DNA from: Paraspadella gotoi
Taxonomy: Eukaryota; Chaetognatha
Length of the DNA: 64,000 bases
Assembly: GCA_051294375.1 (NCBI GenBank)
Contig: CM119263.1
Location: 14,931,574 to 14,995,573 of the forward strand
Reading direction: 5' to 3'
The position numbers were made by a program, and so were the translations under genes. How positions within the stretch are numbered: position 1 is the first letter of the stretch; each line of letters opens with the position of its first letter. The notes under the pieces were generated by a model, which saw nothing but the letters and a program-made list of their open reading frames with translations, made no database searches and was not told where the DNA came from. This document shows positions 39,301 to 51,300 of the stretch, in pieces.

Positions 39301-42300
39301 ACAAAAATAATGAGGAAGAGAAGTAGAGAAAGAGAAAAAAGAAAGCAAAAGAGAGAAGAGAAAACAAAATATACTAGAATTAGAATTCGAGGGAATCCTT
39401 TCGTTTTGTTGTGTTATGAGATTAACAAAAATATTTGTTTTGTTACAACAATTTTATTTGACATAAAAAACAGACATGTTTCGACTCTGCTTCGAGTCTT
39501 CATCAGCGCATTCAGGAGCCAGAGTTAAAAAGAAAATACCATTAAATACTTTAGTTTGTTTTAAATATTAATATTTTAAATTTAAAGTTAAATTATAAGA
39601 GAAAGTTTCATTTGCTTACTACAACGATTTGTTTTTATTAGTCGGATCTGCTTATCAGCAGATCCCGACTCGACTTTGTCGGTCCGTCAGTCCGCCTCCT
39701 TAATATTGTCGGGCACATACTTATATCATTTCAGAACATCGAATTATGATAAATTATGCAAAACCAGGCTGAGGGCAGTGGCCAGCAAGGGGCTGCCCAA
39801 GTAACCGTTGACGCAAGTTCAACCTCTGCCCCCCAGGAGGAAGAACGAGACCTTGCTGCTGAAGGACCGACCACGCCCACCACAGTGGGAGAAGCAAAAG
39901 CGTCTCAAGAACGTGGGCCACCTGTCCCTCCCCTACCACCAGGGGATCACTGAAGCATTGGTGCAGCTGCTAGCAAAGCAAAGTAAAGAATCCCCACATC
40001 AGTGACAGCCCGCGGCTCTTTACTTGAGCTTTTGGTGAAACCGAAAGATAAAATTCCCAGATCGATCACTTCAGGAGCCATCTATTGGGCGGCCTGTGCA
40101 GGCAAGAGAAACCAAACCTGCTCAGCAGCATATGTGGGCGAGACGGAAAACTGGTTCACTAGAGGCAATTTACATCAAAGCCCTCGAGCCCTCTCTGAAT
40201 CGTGATGGAGAATGATTCGACCTCCCTCCAAGCTATGATTCGCTAATCAGAATGGAGGTGGAATGCCCAGCACCACCCCAACCGCATGGTGATTCCCCCG
40301 TCCCTACTCAACGGGTCAGGCGGATGCCTCTCAGCAAGCAATGGACGTCCGATACCACTCCCGAGCCTGCAGCAACGTCGTGTGACTCTCCTCACACTGA
40401 GTGTTGCCCAAAACGACGGCTGCAGGAGGAGGGAGAGGAATCTGTATCCCTTGCAGGCCAGAACAGATAATCGCCCACCTCGTCGTCAGGCGAGAGGAGG
40501 GCCTTCGGCAGGCTTTTTTTTCCAGACTCTACGACAATACCCTCTCAGCCCATGACAAGTCAATGACCCGACCATGTTGTCAACGTCCCACATTTGCCCA
40601 GCCGGGGGGGGGGGCAGGTCTTTTTTGAGCTCTTTCTTTTTTTCATTTCACTAATCCATTAACTTACATATCCTTTCTCAATAGTTTGTTGGAAACTCTC
40701 TCTTTTCATCTCTCTCTCTCTTTCTCTCTCTCCCCCTCAAAGTCAATGTTAAAAATGTGGATTGACGACAAATTTTTATACTAAAAAAATCAAATTTGAG
40801 AAAAGAAAATTAATTTATAAACAAAAACAAAAAGAAGAAAAGAATAAATATAAAGAAAGAATAGAAAGGAAAGAAAGAATAGAAAGGAAATAAAGAATAG
40901 AAAGGAAAGAAAGAATAGAAAGAATAAAAAAGAAAGCAAGAATAGAAAGGAAAGAAAGAATAGAAAGAATAAAAAAGAATGAAAGAATAGAAAGGAAAGA
41001 AAGAATAGAAAGAAAGAATAGAAAGGAAAGAAAGAATAGAAAGAAAGAATAGAAAGAAAGAAAGAATAGAAAGAAAAAAAATAGAAAGGAAAGAAAGAAT
41101 AGAAAGGAAAGAAAGAATAGAAAGGAAAGAAAGAATAGAAAGGAAAGAAAGAAAAATAAAAATAAAGAGAGAGTGACGAGAAGAAAGAAAGTAATAAAAA
41201 CTCGATGTTGCAATAGCAAAATGATAACATACACGAATGCGATGCCTAATTTTACGAGTTCAATCCTTTTTTTAAATAAAAACGCAGAGAGAGAGAGAGA
41301 GATAAGCCAAATCGTTTTCGGACGAGTCAGCAGCGGCAGCAGCAGCAGAGGAAGCCAGAAATAAAAAGAAAGAAATCAAAAAGCAGCAGCAGAAGCAGCA
41401 GGAGAATCGTTTTCGAATCAGCAGAAGCAGCTTAAGATTCGTTTTTTTTCCCGATGAATCAGCCTGGGGAAAAGAGAGAGAGAGAACTACATATAATTAA
41501 AAGAGAAAAGAGAGAGAGAAGGAGACATAAAAATAATAGAGGAAATTTGTTTGTTTTGATCAAACGTAAACAAAACATATTTAATAACTGTCCTCACCCA
41601 ATTTCAAGGACCTCGATGATGAAAAGCTGTATATAAATTTTCACCTTCATACACCCAAATTTAATCATGAAAAAGGCGATCGCAAAGCAACGTAAAGCAA
41701 CGCGACGCAACACAAAGCAACGCAAAGCGATTGCGACGATAAAAAAACCTGTTGATCATTAACGCTGATGAAGACTCTAAATATAGTCGAAACATGTACA
41801 ACGTTAAATTTGTTAAAATAAATCGTTGTTGATGCAATAAAAACTGTTTTTTCCTAAATACCATACACAACAAAATAAAAGGATTACAACAATGTCTACT
41901 AAAGATTATATTTAAAAAAAATTGACAGTAGAGCCTTAAGGGAACCCAGTGATCGAGGGGGGTCAGGGGGGATAAAAGGCTGATATCATAACGTTTGGTC
42001 CTTCAANNNNNNNNNNGATATCATTTTTATCACTGGGTCCCCTTAAATTGTATTTTTTAAGTAAATCATATTCCTTAAACCATTTACTATTGAGCTAAAA
42101 TTAACCTCAAAAGGAAAAAGAAGCAATAAGTCCCATATAACTTGAGTCTTTTTCCAGTGCCGTAACAGTATTAAATGATCTGACAATGCAACTCCGTCTT
42201 TAAAAATGTACATATTTACTCGAAGAAACCAATCAGTAATCAGAAGAGCATCACAAATTCCAACCGCAAAACCGAATACATAATTAATAGATAAAAAGAT

Positions 42301-45300
42301 ACTTTGTTGAAAAATAAGGGCGGTAGAAATATACTGTGTTACAAGGCGAACCACAAATAATATAAATCCTTTGTTATTATAAGCATTAATACATCGTTCA
42401 AGACACAAAATATGGCAGAGGCTGCAAACTCGTTGCTGTTTTTCCATCTTATATTTTTCAACTTCTTTAACGTTCGAATTTTTGGTTACATTGGTAAACA
42501 AGAAATGCTTTAGAAGGGACTCCATATTTTTTGTATGAAATTTAAAGTTGCGCTTGGTTGTAATTTCTGTTTTGACGCTGACGATGAAATCATCCAAAGC
42601 CAGAAACGCCTCTTTAAATAAACGAAATTCTCGTGGACACTTGCATAATGCCTGGGTAAAAATACGGGCATCCACCCAAAATCCTCGCAAATAGGTATGT
42701 GCTACTGCAGTGGAAATATGTTGCCCCAACCATAAACTTGCCATACCAATAGAAGTGCCAGGGCCTCTTATGAGCACATTACCAAGCAAATCAATTTCCA
42801 AACAATAACCTTTTTCAATAATGAAATAACTGGGGCAAGAATTTGGGTGTTTTGAACATGGTAAAACCCTTTTTTTTCTCTGTGACAAAGGTTACTTAAA
42901 TACAATATATTTGTAATATTGTTTTAGCAATATTATACCCATAGATTTTTTTAATTTAAGCGTAGTAAAAAATCTAAATTTAACTTAAATTAAAATTCTA
43001 AAAGTGAGGAATGAATAACGTATTAATGAACAGTAATGTATAAAAAAATTGTATTATAATTTTTGAAATTTATGCAGTAGGCTATATTTATATATCGTAC
43101 TAACCCTATAAATGTTTTTATAATATTTTTTTGCCGATAAAAAGAAATATATCTCTTTTTTAAAAGGGACTCCCGTACATCTCCGTGCCTCAACTCTAAC
43201 CCTAACCGCCTTCACGAGTCAACCATGGGCCCGGGCTTCCAGTTCAACTCCGTGACTCTCCTCCAACCCTAACCCTGGCCTCCCGTACATCTCTGTGCCT
43301 CAACCCTAACCCTAACCTCCTAACCGTCAAGCACGGGCCTCTCCCCTAACTCTAACCCTTACCTGGACCTCCCGTTCAACTCCGTGCCTCTCCCCCAACC
43401 CTAACCCGGGCATGGGCCTCCCATACATCTCCGTGCCTCAACCCTAACCACCTTTGACACAATGAACTAATTCAAAAAGTTGCATTGAAAATCGATTTAG
43501 TAATTGAAGGAAAAAATCTTAAAAGCATAAAGATCGTCGCAATCGCAAAATAAAAATCTGGATTAACGACAAATTTTGATACTAAAAAAAAATCAAATTT
43601 GAGAAAAGAAAATTAATTTACAAACAAAAAAAAATGAAGAAAAGAAAAAATAGAAAGAAAAATCTGGATTAACGACAAATTTTGATACTAAAAAAAAATC
43701 AAATTTGAGAAAAGAAAATTAATTTACAAACAAAAAAAAAATGAAGAAAAGAAAAAATAGAAAGAAAGAATAGAAAGGAAAGAAAGAATAGAAAGGAAAG
43801 AAAGAATAGAAAGGAAAGAAAGAGGAGAAAGGAAAAAAAAGAATAGAAAGGAAAGAAAGAATAGAAAGGAAAGAAAGAATAGAAAGGAAAGAAAGAATAG
43901 AAAGGAAAGAAAGAAAAATAGAAATAAAGAGTGACGAGAAGAAAAAAGAAAAGCGGCAGCAGAAGAGGCAAAAAAAAAAATCAAAAAGCAGCAGCAGAAG
44001 CAGCAGGAGAAAAGAGTGAAAAAGAAAAAGCCCCTGCAGAGCCAGCTGCAGACTTTTTTTTCCCGATGAATCAGCCTGGGGAAAAGAGAGAGAGCTACAT
44101 AGAATTAAAAGAGAAAAGAGAAAGAGAAGGAGACATAAAAAAAATTTGTTTGTTCTGATAAAACGTAAACAAAACATATTTAATAACTGTCCTCACCCAA
44201 TTTCAAGGACCTCGGTGATGAGAAGCTGTATATAAATTTTCAGCTTCATACACCCAAATTTAATCATAAAAAAGGCGATCGATAAGTTGGAACGCCGATG
44301 ACTACGACAACGACGACTACGCCACTTATGCGCAAAAGCGTTATAGGATCGTCGCAAACGCAAAGCGATTGCGACATTAAAAAAAAATTTTAAGAGAACT
44401 AGAATTTATAAAAAGTGATCAATTTTGGCCCGTTGGGATTGAACTCGGTACCTGGTGGTCATAAGGTTCACGATTGAAGGTGTCATGCTTATTGGCAGGG
44501 TGAACTTATGCAATTCCCGACTACAACCCTAACCCTAAATTACTCAACCCTAAACCTAAACTACTCAACCCTAATCCTAACTACTACCAACTCATCCCTA
44601 AACCAACTCAACCCTAACCCTAAATCACCTCAACCCTAACCCTAATTTAAGTTTAGTTTAGGTGACATCGCCATAACTAGTACGCTTGATGTAGTTCAGC
44701 ACGAAATCACCAAATCGCGAATATAAATACTCAAAATTACCCAAGAAAGAGATCTCCAGCTATGAATAAATGAGCCTTGGGAGGAAAAATCAAGTACATT
44801 GATGATTCAATTATATGAGATATTAGCATGGAGTTAGAAAAAAAGCTTTGATCTTTAATAAGATTCTTTTGTTGAGCTGTGATCCTAATTCGGTGGGGAA
44901 TTGAGTGAAGCAGCTTTGATTGATCTTTCATAGTTGTACGATTCATGCCAAAATAACACAGATTAAGATAATCAATAACCTCTTGAGTATTTATACAATT
45001 AACATTCTGCTGTTGCATAACTCCTTTGATACAATCGAGCTTAATATGAATCTGACTAAGCGGCAAAATATTTGCAGTATAATGGGCTGTCATTTTAGCA
45101 TTGATTGTAGCCATCACATACATACCCATTACAGTTACAATAACCATACACCAGAAGTGGCCATAAGTTGATGGTAAGTATGCAAGAACATCAGAGCCCT
45201 CAGTCATTGCAATACTGAATAGAATCAAAAGATACCGCAAATAAAATTCATAGTATGGTATCATTTGATTCTGGTAGTAAGAACAATTAGCCAACTGAGT

Positions 45301-48300
45301 CTCCCAGTTTTGTGTACAAAGATACTGAAAATTAATCATAAAACTGAGAAAGACACGGGATGTTGAAAAAACGTTGACAGAAGCTGAATCTGCTACTTCC
45401 AAATAATGTTCAACTCGGTCAAGATCCTTGAAATAAAATTTTACGATGTCTTCTTCATTCCAGGCAATGGTAGAAAGATCGGCGCTGTTAGTCAATGCCT
45501 CTGTCGCAACTTGACGTAGGTTTTGATTAATCTGAAGCATTGTTTCACCCCACTCCTGCCTAAGATTTGAACAAAGACCCTCTTCAATTTTAGGGCCACG
45601 AAAGCCAATCCAGTAAAAGTAAGCAAGAAGATATTCCAATCTGTATTAATAAAAAGCAAATTACAGAAAAATTTTTATAACTAGGTATTAGAGTGATGTG
45701 AAAATACATTAGTGGGCACCAGTGAGCTATATTTATATATAGTAATAAGTATATAATAGGCTAAAATTTTAAAATGCAAATTTTCAAATTTTAAGATCGG
45801 ATTTGGATTTCTTGCAAAAAGTTGATAAAAGAAAGTACAATTCTTTTTTAAAAATTATTTTATTAAGTAGTCAAAAATGTAAAAAAATATATTTAAGACA
45901 CCGATTTTTAATTTCCAGCTTAAAAATATAGTTTTTTGTAATTTTAACCTACTTAATAACATAATTTTTGAAAAAGATTTATATTTTCTTTTATCAACTT
46001 TTAACGAGGAATCTGAATCTGTTCTCAGAATTAAAAAAAAACATTTTGAAATTTTTACATTATATAAGGGTAGTACTATATACAAAATAAGCTGACTGGG
46101 CTACTATATTTGTAAAAAAAAATAACTACAAAGTAATATTCACTAATTAGATAGTTTTCAAGATATAACTGCTAAATTTCAATTCCAAACTTTCACTTCA
46201 CTCTACTAGATATGTTTTCAAACAAGTTGAAGCAAACAATGACGTATCTGTGAGTGACAAGTTAAAATAAATCTCAAGTGATTTGGTAGCATTAAGATTA
46301 TAGAAAGAGAAAAGGGCAAACAATAAGTGAATAACAGAAAATGACTCAAGGATTTTGTTGCGGACTGATTTTATTTTGACATAAATATTTATTTTACCCT
46401 CTCATAAATGTAAAGCTGACAGATGATGTAATTAAAATCTATTTAGAATAGTCTTTACTTGTAAATGTATATTTTTTAATTTTTAAAGCCATTTATTATG
46501 GTTTATGTGTATTTTTAAAATTTTAAAATCTTTTCTACACTTACGGCGCAAAAAAAAGAAGACAATTCATTCACACCAAAAAACTATATTGGATAGATGA
46601 ATTTCACTGTAATATAAAAATATAAAACAAAGCTTATTGAAAAATAAAGCGATTGGTACATGTCTCATTAAAATCGATCAAAGCGTCAGAAAGTTATAGG
46701 ATGTCAAAGTCGATTGGTACAAAAATTCTTACGATAATAAATTAATTTTAATCAAGAAGAGTCTCTAACTTTTCTTTATTATAATATATTTATAATATAA
46801 AATTAACTGAACAAATTCAGCAACAAATATCTGTAAGGATAGGTATCAACCATTTTCAACATAAATCAAATTAAAATAAGTAGGAAAACTATATAGAAAA
46901 ACAATCTTTTAAAAATTAAAAAAAAAGTTGAGTGATAATTTACCCAAAATTAATTTCAAAGCTTATTTACATTTAAATTTTTTTCCTTTTGACATCTCGT
47001 GTTAAAGCAGACTCTTACTTTTACTTTTATTTTGCAAATTTTTATAAACTTTTACAATTATAGCCTGTGCAAAAAAAAGGATACCCAAAAACATTATGAA
47101 AATAAATCAAGTTAGATTCCTTTATTATAAGTAAATAATATCTATAACAAGTTTGAGCAAACAATGTCGGATCTGCCTACGATAATTAAGTGGTAATAAG
47201 CTAACTTGGTCAACTTGCATAATTTGGTCAACTGACATAATTTGGTTAACTGACATAACGGACGTACGGACAGACAGAGAGACGGACGGACGGACATAAT
47301 TTTTTTTGCATAATTTATCATAATTCGATGTTCTGACATGATATAAGTGTGTGCCCGACAATATTGAGGGGGCGGACCGACGGACCGACAAAGTGAATTT
47401 TAGAGTCGGGATCTGCTGATAAGCAGATCCGACTAAAAAAAGAACTATTGGTAGGGATTAGCAGTATTCGACAAAATTTTTATTTTTCTATCGGCCGAAA
47501 AATAATAGGGAATTTGATTCCTAAAAACAAGGCTTTTTGAAATATTTACTGTATGGAAAATACTAAAAAAAAATTTTATTTTTTAAATATAGGTACTGTA
47601 AGGGTAAGTCTAACTAAAAACCGAAAAAGAATCTTTCAAATAAGAAAAATATTGGAATAGTACAGAAAGCAATATTTCTTTTTATGTTGCGCAAAAACTA
47701 GGCTTTCCTCGCAAAAACTCTGGTTACAGGAGATGCAAATGGATTTTCTCTCAACAAATTGATCATTATTGATTCCCAAAAATGATGCGCAAAAATGCGC
47801 CAGCAGCAGTTCTGGCGATAGTCATTTTATATCATCTTTCCTATTGTATATTAAGGCCTATGAATCATCAATATGTATGAAACTGATATAATATATTTAT
47901 TATGATCTTAAGATTTATCATGTAAATCATATAAATAATGAAAAACAAGTTTGAGCACACAATGTTGGATCTGCCTACGATAATTAAGTGGTAAGCAGCT
48001 AATCAGATGATAAATCATAATAATTTTTTAATTTTTTTTAACTTGCATAATTTTTTCAATTCGCATCTTTTTTTCAACTCGCATCATTTTTTTCAACTTG
48101 CATCATTTTGCTAACTCACATCATTTTTTTAACTTGCATCATTTTTTCAAACTGCATAATTTTTTTAAATTTGCATAATTTTTTCAACATGCATAATTTT
48201 TTTAAGGGTTTGAAAAAGGACTGGCTAGGAATAATGAGGATATAATAAGCTTTCCCACTCACCCTGAATGAACCTCAATAAAAACCCTAACCCTAATTAA

Positions 48301-51300
48301 TTTATCTTACTTACGATCTTACGTCATTTATAGCAAGTCATTTTTTAAACCCTAACACTAACCTCTTATCTCATGCCAAGCTGGAACCTTAACGCAAGTA
48401 TTTTAACCCTAACCCAGGCTTTTTGTTTATTTCTGAGCTTCAACGCAAACCCTAGGTTATACAGTAGAGTGATGTGAAAATGATAAAATTTTAGAAAATT
48501 AAAATTTAACATATAAAACGTGAAAATAAAAACCATTAAAAATACTTTAGTAAATTTGGATTTGGATTCCTTGCAAAAAGTTAATATATGAAAGTATAAT
48601 TCTTTTTTAAAAATTCTTTCATTAAGTCAAAAATTTAAAAAACTATATTTAAGATGCCGATTTTTTATTTCGAACTTAAAAATATAATTTTTAGTCGGAT
48701 CTGCTTTCAGCAGATCCCGACTCTATAATTCACTTTGTCGGTCCGTCGGTCCGCCCCCTCAATCTTGTCGGGCATTCACTTATATCATGTCAAAACATCG
48801 AATTATGATAAATTATGCAAAAAAAACTATGTCCGTCTGTCTGTCTGTCCGTCCGTCCATCCCACCTTAGCAAAAAACACCAATTACTCGTGATTGGATG
48901 GATGGATTGGAATGAAATTTTGTGTGTGGGTAGGGAAGTGTGTGATTGGAAATCAAGTTTCGATGGAATCGTTTGAGTGGAAATGAGTTTAAATGGAAAA
49001 AACAAAGAACCTGTTGTGGCGACGAAGGTTTCGTCACTACGGGGTCAACCCGAGTTGGCCACTATGTTTAGCAATTGCGAGGGAAGCAGGTTACTGACTC
49101 TCCTCTGTCCTCTCTCTCTTTACTTGATCAGTGCCTCGCTCTCTCTGTTCAGTCTCAGCTCAAATCATGTACCTTGACTGTCTCTCTGTTCCTATTATCT
49201 AACCTGTCAATAAATATGTATTATGTGCCTCTACATAACTGGTGAGCCCGACTGAGAACACGCCAAAGATTAAAATCCCTTCTGAAACAAAATGGAATTG
49301 TTTAAGGCCTCGGTGTCGCTTGTCACCAAAGAAGACAATTGCATCATTTTGCTAACTCACATCATTTTTTTAACTTGCATCATTTTTTCAAACTGCATAA
49401 TTTTTTTAAATTTGCATAATTTTTTCAACATGCATAATTTTTTTAAGGGTTTGAAAAAGGACTGGCTAGGAATAATGAGGATATAATAAGCTTTCCCACT
49501 CACCCTGAATGAACCTCAATAAAAACCCTAACCCTAATTAATTTATCTTACTTACGATCTTACGTCATTTATAGCAAGTCATTTTTTAAACCCTAACACT
49601 AACCTCTTATCTCATGCCAAGCTGGAACCTTAACGCAAGTATTTTTAACCCTAACCCAGGCTTTTTGTTTATTTCTGAGCTTCAACGCAAACCCTAGGTT
49701 ATACAGTAGAGTGATGTGAAAATGATAAAATTTTAGAAAATTAAAATTTAACATATAAAACGTGAAAATAAAAACCATTAAAAATACTTTAGTAAATTTG
49801 GATTTGGATTCCTTGCAAAAAGTTAATATATGAAAGTATAATTCTTTTTTAAAAATTCTTTCATTAAGTCAAAAATTTAAAAAACTATATTTAAGATGCC
49901 GATTTTTTATTTCGAACTTAAAAATATAATTTTTAGTCGGATCTGCTTTCAGCAGATCCCGACTCTATAATTCACTTTGTCGGTCCGTCGGTCCGCCCCC
50001 TCAATCTTGTCGGCATTCACTTATATCATGTCAAAACATCGAATTATGATAAATTATGCAAAAAAAACTATGTCCGTCTGTCTGTCTGTCCGTCCGTCCA
50101 TCCCACCTTAGCAAAAAACACCAATTACTCGTGATTGGATGGATGGATTGGAATGAAATTTTGTGTGTGGGTAGGGAAGTGTGTGATTGGAAATCAAGTT
50201 TCGATGGAATCGTTTGAGTGGAAATGAGTTTAAATGGAAAAAACAAAGAACCTGTTGTGGCGACGAAGGTTTCGTCACTACGGGGTCAACCCGAGTTGGC
50301 CACTATGTTTAGCAATTGCGAGGGAAGCAGGTTACTGACTCTCTCTCTCTCTCTCTTACTTGATCAGTGCCTCGCTCTCTCTGTTCAGTCTCAGCTCAAA
50401 TCATGTACCTTGACTGTCTCTCTGTTCCTATTATCTAACCTGTCAATAAATATGTATTATGTGCCTCTACATAACTGGTGAGCCCGACGAGAACACGCCA
50501 AAGATTAAAATCCCTTCTGAAACAAAATGGAATTGTTTAAGGCCTCGGTGTCGCTTGTCACCAAAGAAGACAATCTTCACGATGGAATTTTAAAAATCAT
50601 CAAAGATGGAGCCGGCCTAGAGCACATGGTTTTCGACAATGGCGCTTACAATTTTGAAATAAAACTTTCAAACAAGCTTAACCTTTATGAAAAATGGGAA
50701 AGCGATATAGAATTGTGTGATGATGAAAAAACTTTTATTACTTCATCGTTTTCCAAACCAAAAGCGAAAAAGAAAAATTTTGTGCAATCGTTTGTGGCCG
50801 ACCTGAAATTCCAACAGTGACAAAAGGATTTTTTCAAAAAAAGAAATACGACGACCATCCCTCGGCAACGCAGATCATCAACAAGGAAGGTGGAATCACC
50901 TACGCCTTCAACGATCGCTGCCCTTGTTAAAGAGCCCCCTCCCGGCTGGGGGAAATCAAGGATGAGCAACGCCTCCACTGAAACTTTAAAAGTCAAAACG
51001 GTAAATGCCTCTACCGCCACCAAGTCAATCCTAACCGCGAATGCCACTACTGTCACCAACACTCCTAAATACGAAGACACTGCCGTGGGGACAGACCCTA
51101 TCATCATGGTCAACGCGGAAGTTGCTACTTTGGACAAAAAGGCGGCTGACATCTCCACGCAGACTCAATTCATGGGCGAAATAAATGTGGCAGACGCCAT
51201 GTCAGCGGCGATCGAGGTCCTCAATGCCACACGGCTATCAGCGCCATCGTTGCCAAATGATGCCCACCGACTCATTGGCGTCGCCATTGCGGCAATATGA

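Noticed and set aside
39254-39510. Hammerhead at 39470 as the terminal part of the Penelope fragment at 39766
   Set aside because: Opposite strands and an intervening Q-repeat end; a direct link is not supported, only proximity.
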